Below, piece by piece: positions 19,729 through 30,613 of a DNA stretch of 64,000 nt. Positions within the stretch are counted from its first letter, which is position 1. The number at the start of each line of letters is the position of its first letter. The notes beneath the pieces are model-generated. The model was not told the origin of the DNA, did no database searches, and saw nothing but the letters and a program-made list of their open reading frames with translations. The position numbers and the translations under genes are program-made. Origin of the DNA: Sphingomonas sediminicola (lineage in GTDB: Bacteria > Pseudomonadota > Alphaproteobacteria > Sphingomonadales > Sphingomonadaceae); assembly GCF_014489515.1 (NCBI RefSeq), contig NZ_CP060782.1, forward strand, positions 620,001 through 684,000, given 5' to 3'.

Positions 19729-19763
19729 TTGCATCCAAGGTGTATTAGCATAATATAACAGTC
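19729..19763 (+). promoter_or_regulatory. Candidate promoter of pcm, probably leaderless
   Basis: TTGCAT at 19729-19734 and TAATAT at 19751-19756 are separated by 16 bases, and the start codon begins 7 bases after the -10 hexamer. Transcription would start at or next to the ATG, and no ribosome-binding site fits in the space. Confidence 0.45.
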
Positions 19764-20412
19764 ATGACCGTTCACGCTCCCGTTCCAGATTTTGCGGCCG
19801 CGCGTCAGGCGATGGTCGATTCCCAGCTTCGCCCCGTCGGCGTGAACGATCCCGCCGTGATCGAGGCGATGTCGGCCATCCCGCGCGAGAAATTCGTGCC
19901 CGACGAGCAGAAGCCGTTGGCCTATGTCGACGGCCCCATTCCGCTCGGCGACGGGAGGGCGCTGCCGCCCCGGCCGTGCTTGGTCGGCTGCTGACTGCGC
20001 TGACCGCCCTGCGCGGCGAACGCGCGCTCGTGGTGGGCGCCTCGACGGGTTATTCCGCCGCGGTCCTTGCGAAAATGGGCCTGAAGGTCACTGCGCTCGA
20101 GTCATCGGCTGCGCTGGCAGCGATCGCTCGCGGCAATGGCGTCGAAGCGGTCGAGGGGCCGCTCGCCAAGGGTCACGGCAAGGCTTCGTCCTACGACCTC
20201 ATCCTGATCGACGGAGCAGTCGAGCAAATCCCGGACGCCTTGGTCGACCAGCTGGTCGAAGGCGGACGGATCGGCGGGGCAATTGTTGAGCAGGGCATTA
20301 CCCGGCTATTCATTGGGCGCAGGGTAGGCGGGGCTTCGGCTTTCAACCGATCGCCGATGCATCGACTCCGGTCCTTCCCGGTTTCGAGCGGCCCAAGGCC
20401 TTCACATTCTAG
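19764..20412 (+). CDS. pcm: Protein-L-isoaspartate O-methyltransferase family protein (two frameshifts)
   Basis: A SAM-dependent methyltransferase of about 216 residues of the Pcm family, which methylates isoaspartyl residues in damaged proteins. N-terminal features are MVDSQLRPVGVNDPAVIEAM and IPREKFVP. The SAM-binding region is ALVVGASTGYSAAVLAKMG, a slightly degenerate GxGxGY glycine loop. Adding one C at 19968-19971 and one G at 20330-20333 joins the three pieces and gives the usual tail RVGGGFGFQPIADASTPVLP. It lies 20 bases upstream of tolC, a pairing common in alphaproteobacteria. Members in this position often lack some catalytic residues, so activity is not certain. Confidence 0.82.
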
Positions 20413-20432
20413 ATTCTGGAGCTTCGCGACAC

Positions 20433-21894
20433 GTGATCCGCAACATCGCCTTCGCAACGATTGCCGCGGCCTTGCTGGCCGGCACCGCGTCGGCCGACAC
20501 GCTGCGTGAGGCGCTCGTGTCGACCTACAATGCCAATCCGACGATCATGGCGCAGCGTGAAGCCCTGAAGGGCACCGACGCGACTGTCGCGATCGCCCGG
20601 GCGGGAGCCGTCCGCAGGTCAGCGCAACCGCCGGGTTCAACCAGGATCTGACCAAGACCGGGGCGGCAACGGCCGCAACTTCTCGGCCGGAGTCGATGTC
20701 AGCTACCCTTTGTTCAACGGCGGTAGCGTCAGTAGCCAGATCAAGGCCGCCAAGACCCGTGTCGAAGCGGGCCGGGCGACGCTTCGAGCCGTCGAAGGCG
20801 ATGTCTTCACGGAGGCGGTCGCTGCCTACATGGACGTGATCCGCGACCGCGCGATCGTCGAGCTGAACACCAACCAGGTTCAGGTTCTGTCGACCAACCT
20901 GCAGGCGACGCGGGATCGGTTCGAGATCGGCGATCTCACCCGAACCGACGTCGCACAGTCGGAGGCGCGCCTCGAGCTCGCCCGCTCGAACCTCGCGACT
21001 GCTCGCTCGCGCTCCGCCGGGAGCGAGGAGAATTACCGCCGGGTGATCGGCCATTCGCCGGATACGCTGGCGCCTCCGCCGCCGCTTCCGCCGCTCCCCA
21101 AGTCGCCGGAAGAAGCGGTCCACATCGCGCTGGCGAGCAATCCCGATCTGATCGCGATCAACCAGCAGGCTCGCGCAGCCGGGCTCGACGTCAACGTTGC
21201 CAGCGCCACCCGCCTGCCGACGGTCGAAGCGTTCGGCGCGGGCCGCTACACTGACTATCTCGGTACCGAGCAGGACCAGTTCGGTCCGTTCGCAGCTGGA
21301 AGCACGACCGCGACGAGTGCGGGCGTCCAGGCGCGTATTCCGCTCTACCAGGGAGGTCTGCCGGCAGCACGTGTGCGTCAGGCTCGGGCCATCCAGTCGC
21401 AGATCCTCGAGCAGGCCGTTGGAACGGAGCGCACGGTCGTTGCGAACACCCGCTCGGCCTTCGCCGCCTACATGGCTGCACAGGAGGCAATCCAGTCGAA
21501 CCAGACTGCCGTTTCTGCGAACGAGCTTGCGCTTGAAGGCGCTCGCGCGGAGCAGAGCGTCGGCACCCGCACCGTCCTCGACGTCCTCAACGCAGAGCAG
21601 GAGCTTCTGAACTCGCAGGTCGCACTCGTGACGGCTCGCCGCGACGCCTATGTCGCCGGCTTCCAGCTTCTGAACGCAATGGGTCAGGCGGAGGCGCAGG
21701 ACCTCGGCCTCGACGGCGGTCCGCTCTACGATCCGCTCGGCAATTATCGCCGCGTCGCGGGCAACTGGAACGACTGGGCTGGCGAGAAGGTCACGGCGCC
21801 AGTCTCGACCCGCACCGTCACTCCGGCCGAGCAGGCTGGAACGCCCGTCACGCCGCCGCCAACGACGCAGAGCGTGACTCCGCCGAAGCAATAA
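20433..21894 (+). CDS. tolC: TolC-family outer-membrane channel (two frameshifts)
   Basis: An outer-membrane trimeric channel of the TolC family, about 487 residues, used by type I secretion and efflux systems. A GTG start gives a signal peptide ending GTASA, followed by the consensus DTLREALVSTYNANPTI. The body has paired helical-hairpin repeats (YPLFNGGSVSSQIKAAKTR; QARIPLYQGGLPAARVRQAR) and LDVLNAEQELLNSQVALV near the end, plus a Pro/Thr-rich tail. Breaks near 20603-20605 and at 20660-20663 are each repaired by one G, giving SRPQVSATAGFNQDLTKTGG. No type I ABC transporter is in the window, so its partners lie elsewhere. Confidence 0.88.
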
Positions 21895-21908
21895 GCGATA
21901 TCGGCTAA

Positions 21909-22325
21909 ATGATTGCGTCTGGCCGCGAACCTTCGATGGAAGAAATCCTCGCGTCGATCAAAAAGGTGATCGCGGAGGACAAGGATGCACGCGCTGCGGA
22001 AACCACCGCAGATCAGATCGAACAGGACAATGAGCACGAAGGTGAAGACGTCCTCGAACTCAATGAGGAGCTAGCGCCCACGGCGGACCTCGGCCCGCCG
22101 CTTCTCAAGGATACCGCAGCCGCCGCCAGCCGCAGCGCGTTCGACCAGCTGAGCACGGTCGCTGCGTCCGTGCCCGCTGCCCCGCCACAGGCCAATCCGC
22201 TCGAAGAGATGATCCGCGAGATGCTCCGCCCGATCCTGAAGCAATGGCTGGATGATCATCTGCCGCGACTGGTGGACGAGCATGTTCGCCGCGAAATCAC
22301 GCGCATCACGGGGCGGCCCGTCTAA
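21909..22325 (+). CDS. popZ: PopZ / DUF2497 polar organizing protein
   Basis: A 138-residue protein with the hallmark N-terminus REPSMEEILASIKKVIAEDK, an acidic Pro/Ala-rich disordered middle (DNEHEGEDVLELNEELAP) and a C-terminal helical oligomerisation segment (ANPLEEMIREMLRPILKQWL). In Caulobacter, PopZ condenses at the pole and anchors the chromosome centromere through ParB. As in many alphaproteobacteria it lies near valS, here with an S9 peptidase gene between them. It starts 14 bases after tolC. No frame problems. Confidence 0.85.
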   Translation: MIASGREPSMEEILASIKKVIAEDKDARAAETTADQIEQDNEHEGEDVLELNEELAPTADLGPPLLKDTAAAASRSAFDQLSTVAASVPAAPPQANPLEEMIREMLRPILKQWLDDHLPRLVDEHVRREITRITGRPV

Positions 22326-22362
22326 CTCTTGCGCCACGCGGAGGCTTTGCTACGCCTCCGGC

Positions 22363-24409
22363 ATGATCAAGACGTCGCTGTTCGTGGCCGCTTCCGCCGC
22401 CTCTCTCGCCCTCACTTCGCCTGCCACTGCCCGACCGATGACCGCCACTGACATGCACATGATGCATCGCGTTGGCGCTCCGGAGCTCTCGCCGGACGGC
22501 AAGTGGGCGGTGTTCACCATTTCCGACACCGACTTGGCGGCGAACAAGCGAAACAACACCCTCTATCTACTCGACCTGACTATGTCGGGAGCGGCACCGA
22601 AAGCCGTGACGGGCGCGCAGAAGGGTCACGACGCCGTGTTCGGCGTGGACGGCGCGCTCTACTTCCTGATGGCGGTCGGCGAGCGCGACCAGCTTTTCCG
22701 GATGCCGATCGGCGGCGCTCCGCAGCAGATGAGCGACTTCGGCGCCGACGTTGCCGGGTTCAAGCTCGCTCCCACCGGCGACCGCGTGATCGTCTGGGCC
22801 GACCAGAAGGACTGCCCGGACCTCGCCTGCGCGGCGACGACCTTCCCGGCAAAGCCTGCGGGCACCGGTCGCACTTACGATAAATTGTTCGTTCGGCACT
22901 GGGATAGCTGGGCCGAACCCGGCACCAGGTCGCGCATTTATTCCTTCCCGATCGAGGGCGGAAAGCTGACGGGCGGGGTGTTCGTCTCACCGACAATCTT
23001 GAGGGAGATACGCCGTCCAAGCCCATGGGCGGCGGCGAGGAGATCGCGTTCGCGCCCGACGGCAGGACGGTTTACTTCGCGCTTCGGGAGGCCGGTCGTA
23101 TCGAGCCGCTTTCGACCAATCTCGACATCTTCGCGAGCCCTGCCGACGGCAGCGCTCCGCCGGCCAACCTGACCGATGCCAACGAGGGCACGGATAACCT
23201 GCCGCTGTCTCGCCGGACGGGCGGACGCTCGCCTACTTCGCGATGGCCCGCGCAGGCTACGAAGCCGACCGCCAAGTTCTCCAGCTCCGCGACCTCGCCA
23301 CGGGCCAGACGCGCGCTCTAACTCAAGGCTGGGACCGCTCGGTCGGCTCGATCGAATGGGCCCGCGACGGAAAGAGCCTGCTCGTGACCGCCGAGGACAC
23401 GCTCGAACAGCCAGTGTTCCGCGTCGATGCCAAGAGCGGCAAGGTGACGCGCCTTACCCGCGACGGGCACTTCGGCAACGTCCGCGCGCTACCGAACGGC
23501 GGCGCAGTCGCGACCATGAACAGCATCATGGCGCCGGACGAGATCTACCGCCTGGATCGCAGCGGCAAGGCCGTGAAGATGACCAATGCCAATGGCGCGC
23601 TCCTCGCTGAGCTCGACCCGGTCACTTTCAAGAAGTTCAGCTTCGCCGGCGCCAACAACGATACGGTTTGGGGCTGGACCCTGAAGCCGGCCGACGCGAC
23701 CGGGAAACTGCCAATCGCTTTGCTGGTCCACGGCGGACCGCAGGGCACGTTCAGCAACAGCTGGTCGTACCGCTGGAACCCGCGCGTCTTCTCCGGGCCG
23801 GGCTATGGCGTGGTCACAGTCGATTTCCACGGATCGACCGGTTACGGCCAGGCCTTCACGGACTCCATCAACAAGAATTGGGGCGGTTGGCCGCTGGAGG
23901 ACCTGCAGAAGGGGCTCGCCTACGTCACTGGGCATGAACCACAGCTCGACGCGGGCAATGCCTGCGCGCTCGGCGGCTCATACGGCGGCTACATGATGAA
24001 CTGGATCGAAGGCCGCTGGCCCGACCGGTTCAAGTGCCTCGTCCAGCATGACGGAATCTTCGACGCTCGCGCCATGGCCTATGAGACGGAAGAGTTGTGG
24101 TTCGACGAATGGGAGCACGGCGGTAAGCCGTACTACGAGGATCCCGCGGCATTCGAGCAGTGGAACCCGGTCAATTACGTCAGCGCCTGGAAGACGCCGC
24201 AACTGGTTATCACCAGCGAGAATGACTTCCGCGTCCCTTATACGCAGGGGATTGCGGCGTTCACGGCGCTCCAGCGGCGCAACATCCCGTCGCGCCTGCT
24301 GATTTACCCGGACGAGAACCACTGGGTGCTGAAGCCCAAGAACTCGATCCAGTGGTATGACGAGGTGTTCGGCTGGATGAACCGCTGGATGGGCAAGCCC
24401 GCGCAGTAA
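22363..24409 (+). CDS. S9 (prolyl oligopeptidase) family exported serine peptidase (two frameshifts)
   Basis: An S9-family dipeptidyl- or acylaminoacyl-type peptidase of about 682 residues with a signal peptide (ending PATARP). The N-terminal half is a WD/TolB-like beta-propeller with SPDGKWAVFTIS and WARDGKSLLVTAED repeats. The C-terminal alpha/beta hydrolase carries the triad: GGSYGGYM (Ser near 538), ENDFRVPY (Asp near 620) and DENHWVLKP (His near 652). Adding one G at 22975-22978 and one C at 23202-23203 restores GGGVRLTDNLEGDTPSKP and NLPAVSPDGRTLAYF. It probably degrades peptides in the periplasm. Confidence 0.88.
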
Positions 24410-24446
24410 GGTTGATGCTGCAGCGCGGCATCGCTAACCGCCGCGC

Positions 24447-27206
24447 ATGAGCGAATTGCCGAAAACCTTCGATCCGTCCGCGATCGAGCAGCGCTGGTAT
24501 GAGCATTGGGAGTCCAAAGGACTCTTCCGGCCCGCGCGGCCGGACGAGGAGCCGTGGACGATCGTCATGCCGCCGCCCAACGTCACGGGCTCGCTGCACA
24601 TCGGCCATGCACTCGACAATACGCTTCAGGACGTTCTGACCCGGCGCGAACGCATGCGCGGCAAGGACGCGCTCTGGGTGGTCGGGACGGACCATGCCGG
24701 AATCGCCACGCAGATGGTGGTCGAGCGCAATCTCGAAAGCCAGGGCGTCAAGCGCGCTGAGATCGGCCGCGAGGCCTTCCTTGAGCATGTCTGGGAGTGG
24801 AAGGCGCAATCGGGCGGCTCGATCACTCGCCAGCTTCGCCGTCTCGGCGCGTCATGCGACTGGGCGAATGAGCGGTTCACGATGGACCCGGGCTTTTCGA
24901 AGGCCGTCATCAAGGTTTTCGTCGAGCTCTACAATCGCAAATTGCTCTATCGCGCCAAGCGCCTCGTGAACTGGGACCCCAAGTTCCAGACAGCGATCAG
25001 CGATCTCGAAGTCGAGAACCGCGAAGTGCAGGGCCACATGTGGCACTTCAAATATCCGCTCGCCGACGGTGAGACCTATACCTACGTCGAGAAGGACGAG
25101 GACGGGAACGTCACGTTCCAGGAGACACGCGACTACATCTCGATCGCCACCACACGACCCGAGACCATGCTCGGCGACGGCGCGGTTGCGGTTCATCCGG
25201 ACGACGTGCGCTACCGGCCGATCGTCGGCAAGCTTTGCGAAATCCCGGTTGGGCCGAAGGAGCATCGCCGCCTGATCCCGATCATAACCGACGACTATCC
25301 GGATCCCAATTTCGGTTCGGGCGCGGTGAAGATCACCGGCGCGCACGACCTCAACGACTATGGCGTCGCCCAGCGCAACGGCATTCCGATGTACCGGCTG
25401 ATGGACGGCACCGCGCACATGCGCAGCGACGGGCCGTCCTACGAGGAGTCCGCGAAGCGTGCCGTCGAGATCGCTCGCGGGGCGACGGCAAGCCCCGAAG
25501 AGGTGGACGCGCTGAACCTCGTGCCCGAGGAATATCGCGGGCTGGATCGCTACGACGCTCGAAAGGCCGTGGTGGCCGACATCGACGCCGAGGGCCTGAT
25601 GGTAACGGTCGAGGACAAGCTCATCATGCAGCCTTTCGGCGACCGGTCGGGGCTGGTGATCGAGCCGATGCTGACCGACCAGTGGTACGTCGACGCCGAA
25701 ACGCTGGCGAAACCGGCGATCGAGGCAGTGCGGTCGGGCGACATCGCGGTCGTGCCGGAGACCTGGAAGAAGACTTGGTTCAACTGGCTCGAAAATATCC
25801 AACCCTGGTGTGTTTCCAGACAGTTATGGTGGGGCCACCGCATCCCGGCATGGTTCGATGCAAGTGGCAATGTTTTTGTCGCGGAAACATTTGAAGAAGC
25901 GCAACAACAGGCTGGCGAGGGCGTCGAGCTCCGCCAGGACGAAGATGTTCTCGACACCTGGTTCTCCTCGGCGCTGTGGCCGTTCGCGACGCTCGGCTGG
26001 CCGGATGCGACCGACGACCTGAAGCGACACTACCCGAACGACGTCCTCATTTCCGGCTTCGACATCATCTTCTTCTGGGATGCCCGCATGGCAATGCAGG
26101 GTTTCGAGTTCATGGGCGAGCGCCCGTGGAAGACGCTCTACCTCCACGGCCTGGTCCGCGATGCCAAAGGCCAGAAGATGTCGAAGTCGAAGGGCAATAC
26201 GGTCGATCCGCTGGGTCTGATCGACAAATACGGCGCCGACGCCTTGCGCTTCACGATGGCGGCGATGGAAAGCCAGGGCCGGGACATCAAGCTCGATGAG
26301 AAGCGGGTCGAAGGCTATCGCAACTTCGCGACCAAGCTGTGGAATGCCGCGCGCTTCCTGCAGATGAAAGGCGTTGGCGCGAGCCAAAGCATCGCCGCGC
26401 CCGAGGTCGAGCTTCCGGTCAATCGCTGGATCATTGGCGAGGTCGTCGAAACGCTCGCCCTGCTCGACAAGGCGTTTGACGAGCTACGCTTCGACGACAT
26501 GGCGAACGCCATCTACCACTTCACCTGGGGCACCTTCTGCGACTGGTACCTGGAGCTGGTGAAGGGCGCGTTCGACGAGGAAACCAAGCGTGTTGCCGCC
26601 TGGGCGTTCGACCAGATCCTGGTCATGCTCCACCCGTTCATGCCCTTCGTTACCGAAGAGCTGTGGAACGCGAACGAGCGGCCTTACGAATTGATCGTGG
26701 CGAAGTGGCCGGAGCCGCAGGCTCAAGGTGACCCGCGCGCGAAGGCGGAAATCGAATGGCTGATCGATGTCGTCAGCGAGGTTCGCTCAGCTCGCACCGA
26801 GCTCAACGTGCCGCCGTCGGCCAAGCTGCACCTATTCGCGACGAACGCGCCGGATGAGATCGCCGATCGCCTCGATCGCCTTCACGCCATGCTGACGCGT
26901 CTGGCGCGGCTGGAATCGATCCAGCTTTCGCCGTTCGACGGTGCTGGCGCGGCGCAGGTCGTGGTTGGAGGAACGACCTATGCCCTTCCGCTGGGAGGCG
27001 TGATCGACCTCGCAGCCGAGCGCGGACGCCTGTTGAAAGCCGTAGGAGCCGCCGAAAAGGAACGCGACAATCTTGCCCAACGCCTGAATAACCCGGCCTT
27101 CACCGAGCGCGCCAAGCCGGAGGCCGTCGATAAGGCCCGTTCCGACTATGCCGAGAAGTCCGCTGAGGCCGAACGTTACCGCGCTGCGTTGGAGCGGCTC
27201 GGCTAG
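24447..27206 (+). CDS. valS: Valyl-tRNA synthetase
   Basis: A 919-residue class I aminoacyl-tRNA synthetase charging tRNA-Val. The HIGH signature is at residues 51-54 ([12 protein letters not shown]) and KMSKS at 577-581. The CP1 editing domain spans roughly residues 195-390 ([19 protein letters not shown]). The C-terminus ends in the coiled-coil arm typical of ValRS ([20 protein letters not shown]). The frame is intact over 2.76 kb. The MATE gene starts 12 bases downstream and may be cotranscribed. Confidence 0.97.
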   Translation: MSELPKTFDPSAIEQRWYEHWESKGLFRPARPDEEPWTIVMPPPNVTGSLHIGHALDNTLQDVLTRRERMRGKDALWVVGTDHAGIATQMVVERNLESQGVKRAEIGREAFLEHVWEWKAQSGGSITRQLRRLGASCDWANERFTMDPGFSKAVIKVFVELYNRKLLYRAKRLVNWDPKFQTAISDLEVENREVQGHMWHFKYPLADGETYTYVEKDEDGNVTFQETRDYISIATTRPETMLGDGAVAVHPDDVRYRPIVGKLCEIPVGPKEHRRLIPIITDDYPDPNFGSGAVKITGAHDLNDYGVAQRNGIPMYRLMDGTAHMRSDGPSYEESAKRAVEIARGATASPEEVDALNLVPEEYRGLDRYDARKAVVADIDAEGLMVTVEDKLIMQPFGDRSGLVIEPMLTDQWYVDAETLAKPAIEAVRSGDIAVVPETWKKTWFNWLENIQPWCVSRQLWWGHRIPAWFDASGNVFVAETFEEAQQQAGEGVELRQDEDVLDTWFSSALWPFATLGWPDATDDLKRHYPNDVLISGFDIIFFWDARMAMQGFEFMGERPWKTLYLHGLVRDAKGQKMSKSKGNTVDPLGLIDKYGADALRFTMAAMESQGRDIKLDEKRVEGYRNFATKLWNAARFLQMKGVGASQSIAAPEVELPVNRWIIGEVVETLALLDKAFDELRFDDMANAIYHFTWGTFCDWYLELVKGAFDEETKRVAAWAFDQILVMLHPFMPFVTEELWNANERPYELIVAKWPEPQAQGDPRAKAEIEWLIDVVSEVRSARTELNVPPSAKLHLFATNAPDEIADRLDRLHAMLTRLARLESIQLSPFDGAGAAQVVVGGTTYALPLGGVIDLAAERGRLLKAVGAAEKERDNLAQRLNNPAFTERAKPEAVDKARSDYAEKSAEAERYRAALERLG

Positions 27207-27218
27207 AGGAGTTTCTGA

Positions 27219-28672
27219 ATGGCGGACGCGGCATTGCGCGGACGGGGCGACCTGACGCAGGGCAGCATTGGTCCGACCCTGCTCAAGTTCGCCATCCCGA
27301 CGCTCGCCTCGTCGATCCTCCAGTCGCTGAACGGCACGATCAACGCGATCTGGGTCGGCCGCTTCCTCGGCGAGCACGCGCTTGCCGCGACGTCCAACGC
27401 CAACATGGTCATGTTCCTGCTGACCGCCTTCGTGTTCGGCTTCGGAATGGCTTCGACCATCCTCATCGGCCAGTATTGGGGCCGGAAGGACGTCGACGAG
27501 GCGCGCAAGATCTTCGGCACCGCCGCGGGCGCGTTCGGGATCATCACCATCCTCATAGCGATAGCGGGTTGGTTCCTGTCTCCAGCCATTCTCCACGCGC
27601 TCGGGACGCCGGGCGACGCGGAGCAGCTCGCGCTCGAATATCTGCGGGTGATTTTCCTCGCCATGCCGGCGCTGCTGCTGTTGACCCTCCTGATGATGGC
27701 GCTGCGCGGGGCAGGGGACAGCCTGACGCCGCTCTGGTTCATGATCGTCGCCGTCGTCCTCGACAGCGGCCTCAATCCGGTCTTCATCCTTGGCCTCGGC
27801 CCGATCCCGCGCATGGGAATCGCTGGCTCGGCCATGTCGACGCTCGTCGGCAATTACCTCGCCCTGATCGGCCTACTGATCTACATGTACGCGCAGGATT
27901 TACCGCTCCGGCTGCGGGGCGGGAGCTTTGCTACCTCTGGCCCAATTTTGCGATCCTCAGGACGATTGTCACCAAGGGTCTGCCGATGGGCATTCAGATG
28001 GTCGTCATCTCGATGTCGGCACTGGCGCTCGTCAGCCTCGTAAATCGTGAAGGCGTAGATACGACCGCAGCGTTCGGCGTGGCGATGCAGCTGTGGACCT
28101 ACGTGCAGATGCCGGCGATGGCTCTCGGTGCTGCGGTTAGCGCGATGACTGCGCAGAACATCGGCGCGGGCCGCTGGGACCGGGTCAATGCGATCACACG
28201 GTCGGGGGTCATCTACACATTGCTGATCACCGGGGCGCTGATCGTCCTTCTGACGCTGGCGGATCGTACCGTGCTGGCGCTGTTCATGGGTAGCGACAGT
28301 CCCGCTCTGCCGATCGCCCGCCACATTCACATGCTGGCGACCTGGAACTTCCTTTTGTTCGGCGTGACGATGGTTCTGTTCGGGACCGTGCGCGCGAACG
28401 GCGCGGTGTGGGCGCCGCTGATCATCCTCGCCGTCGGCCTGGTGGCGGTCAGGTTCGGATGGATCCTCGCGACCTACGAATGGCTGGGTGCCGACGCGCT
28501 GTGGAGCAGCTTCCCGGTTGCTTCGGCTGCCAATATGCTTCTGGCCGTCGCCTACTATTTCAAGGGCGGCTGGCGAAAGGCGCGAATGGCCGTCCAGCCG
28601 AGCGTGGACGAGTGCATCGAAGAAGCGGAGGCCACTCGCGAACCGGGCGGCGCGCTCAATCCGGCAGGCTAA
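27219..28672 (+). CDS. MATE-family multidrug/sodium antiporter (one frameshift)
   Basis: An inner-membrane MATE efflux protein of about 484 residues with twelve predicted helices. Family features include FAIPTLASSILQSLNGTINA, MALRGAGDSLTPL and, in the second half, PMGIQMVVISMSALALVSLV and MTAQNIGAGRWDRV. The frame breaks at 27921-27923; one extra G gives LRLRGGELCYLWPNF and joins the two bundles. It follows valS closely and converges with the lipid-kinase gene, their stop codons overlapping by a few bases. The substrate is not predictable. Confidence 0.88.
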
Positions 28673-29556
28673 TCGCGCGGGGCAGCGATCGTCACGCCAT
28701 CCGGCAGTGCGCTGATCTTGAGAGGAGTCTCGGCGCCGACTTCGCCGTCGATCGAGACTTTCATCCTCGGCTTAGTGCTGAGCGTGAACTCGCTGGCGAC
28801 GAATTCGCGGACCGTCTGGTGCCGTGCCTTTAGTTTGACGGCAGACGCGAAATAGCTCCAGCCGAGCTTGGCTACGCTCCGGCCGGTGACGACCTGTACG
28901 ACGATCTCGCCGCTCTTGAGGTCGGCATTCTCGATCAGCTCGATCCCGCCGTGAAAGCGGCCATTGGCGATGCGCACCTCGGTTGCCCACATGCGCACCG
29001 TGCGCTTGCCGTCCTCCAGCTTGACCCGGAAAGCGCGGAAGTTGGCCGCCGACCATCCGGCCCAGATGAGGTAGCCGAGCCGCCCGAGGGTGCGCTTCAG
29101 GCCGTGCGGCACGCTTTCCGCGACCTTTGGCGCCAGGCCCATCGCCGCTGCGTTGAGGAAGTAATCGCCATTGATGCAGCCGACATCGATCTCCCGCGCT
29201 TCGCCCTTGGCGATCACGTCCACCGCGCCGTCCAGGTCGAGCGGCACGCCCATCGTCCGCGCAAAGCTGTTGGCGGTGCCGAGCGGAAGCAAAGCGAACA
29301 CCACGTCCGTGCCGATGAAATAGTCGACGAACGAGGACAGCGACCCGTCGCCGCCGCCGACGATCACCATCGGCGCCTTCTCCAGCGCCTGCTTGACCTC
29401 TGTCTCCATGGACTTGGCGGTCTTGCATTTCTTGGCGGCGAGCAGTTCGATCCCGGCGGCGATCAGCTTGTCGCGCGCCTCCGCAAAGAGGTCGGCGCCC
29501 TTGCGGCTCCCCGCGTTGACCACGAGGATCGCTTGCTTCGGTAGAGATTTGCCCAT
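28669..29556 (-). CDS. Diacylglycerol/lipid kinase family protein
   Basis: A 295-residue cytoplasmic kinase of the DAGK_cat/YegS family, which phosphorylates diacylglycerol or related lipids. The ATP-binding motif VIVGGGDGSLSSFVDYF and the LPLGTANSFARTMGVPLDLD segment are both canonical. The C-terminal beta-sandwich (SIDGEVGAETPLKISALPDG) is complete. I chose the ATG at 29556 (MGKSLPKQAILVVN), because the upstream extension overlaps the divergent hemB promoter region and looks non-coding. Confidence 0.88.
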   Translation of the reverse strand: MGKSLPKQAILVVNAGSRKGADLFAEARDKLIAAGIELLAAKKCKTAKSMETEVKQALEKAPMVIVGGGDGSLSSFVDYFIGTDVVFALLPLGTANSFARTMGVPLDLDGAVDVIAKGEAREIDVGCINGDYFLNAAAMGLAPKVAESVPHGLKRTLGRLGYLIWAGWSAANFRAFRVKLEDGKRTVRMWATEVRIANGRFHGGIELIENADLKSGEIVVQVVTGRSVAKLGWSYFASAVKLKARHQTVREFVASEFTLSTKPRMKVSIDGEVGAETPLKISALPDGVTIAAPRD

Positions 29557-29620
29557 CCGTGACCTCAATGTTCGGCGTGCCCTTTCTTTCCCCCGCACTC
29601 CCAGTCTATCTGCGCGCGCA

Positions 29621-30613
29621 ATGACAGCGTCCTATCCAGCCCTGCGCATGCGCCGCGGCCGTTCGAGCCCCTGGATGCGCGACATGCTTGCCGAGAATCG
29701 GCTGCATCCGAGCGACTTCATCCTGCCTCTCTTCATTTGCGAAGGCTCCGGCTGCGAAGAACCGATCGGGTCGCTGCCGGGCGTCAGCCGCTGGAGCATC
29801 GATCGGATCACCGCCAAGGCCAAGGAAGCAGCGAGCCTCGGAATCCCGTGCATCGCGCTGTTCCCGAACACGCCGAGCGAGCTTCGCACCGAAGATGCGC
29901 GTGAAGCTCTCAACCCCGACAACCTCATCTGCCGTGCGACCAAGGCGATCAAGGATGCGGTGCCGGAGATCGGGGTCCTGACCGACGTCGCGCTCGACCC
30001 TTATACGGCGCACGGTCACGACGGGATCGTCGACGAGACCGGCTGGGTCATCAACGACGATACCGTGTCGATCCTCGTCGACCAGGCAGTCGTGCAGGCC
30101 GAGGCTGGCGCGGATATCATCGCGCCGTCGGACATGATGGACGGACGCGTCGCCGCGATCCGGTCGGCCCTGGAAGAGGGCGGACACCATAACGTCGCGA
30201 TCATGGCCTATGCGGCAAAGTACGCTTCGGCCTTTTACGGACCGTTCAGAGAGGCGGTTGGCTCGCTCGGCCGGCTGAAGGGCGACAAGCGCGGCTACCA
30301 GATGAACCCCGCCAACATCGAGGAAGCGCTGCGGGAGGTGGAGCTGGACCTAGCGGAAGGCGCAGACTTCGTAATGGTGAAGCCGGGACTGCCCTATCTC
30401 GACGTCGTCCGCCACGTGAAGGACGCGTTCGGAGTGCCGACCTTCGTCTACCAGGTGAGCGGCGAATATGCGATGATCGAGGCGTCCGCTGCTGCGGGCG
30501 CCGGCGACCGCAACGCACTGATCCTGGAAACGCTGATGGCCTTCAAGCGCGCCGGAGCTACCGGCGTTCTTACCTACCACGCACTCGACGCCGCGCGGCT
30601 GATCCAGAGCTGA
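29621..30613 (+). CDS. hemB: Delta-aminolevulinic acid dehydratase (porphobilinogen synthase)
   Basis: A 330-residue enzyme of haem synthesis that condenses two 5-aminolevulinate molecules into porphobilinogen. The N-terminal RPRR-like arm (RMRRGRSSPWMRDMLAENRL) and LFICEG are present. The two active-site lysines lie in IMAYAAKYASAFYGPFR and DFVMVKPGLPYLD. The segment GVLTDVALDPYTAHGHDGIV has Asp and His where zinc-dependent forms carry cysteines, so this is probably a magnesium-dependent HemB. Its stop overlaps the start of the decarboxylase gene. Confidence 0.96.
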   Translation: MTASYPALRMRRGRSSPWMRDMLAENRLHPSDFILPLFICEGSGCEEPIGSLPGVSRWSIDRITAKAKEAASLGIPCIALFPNTPSELRTEDAREALNPDNLICRATKAIKDAVPEIGVLTDVALDPYTAHGHDGIVDETGWVINDDTVSILVDQAVVQAEAGADIIAPSDMMDGRVAAIRSALEEGGHHNVAIMAYAAKYASAFYGPFREAVGSLGRLKGDKRGYQMNPANIEEALREVELDLAEGADFVMVKPGLPYLDVVRHVKDAFGVPTFVYQVSGEYAMIEASAAAGAGDRNALILETLMAFKRAGATGVLTYHALDAARLIQS

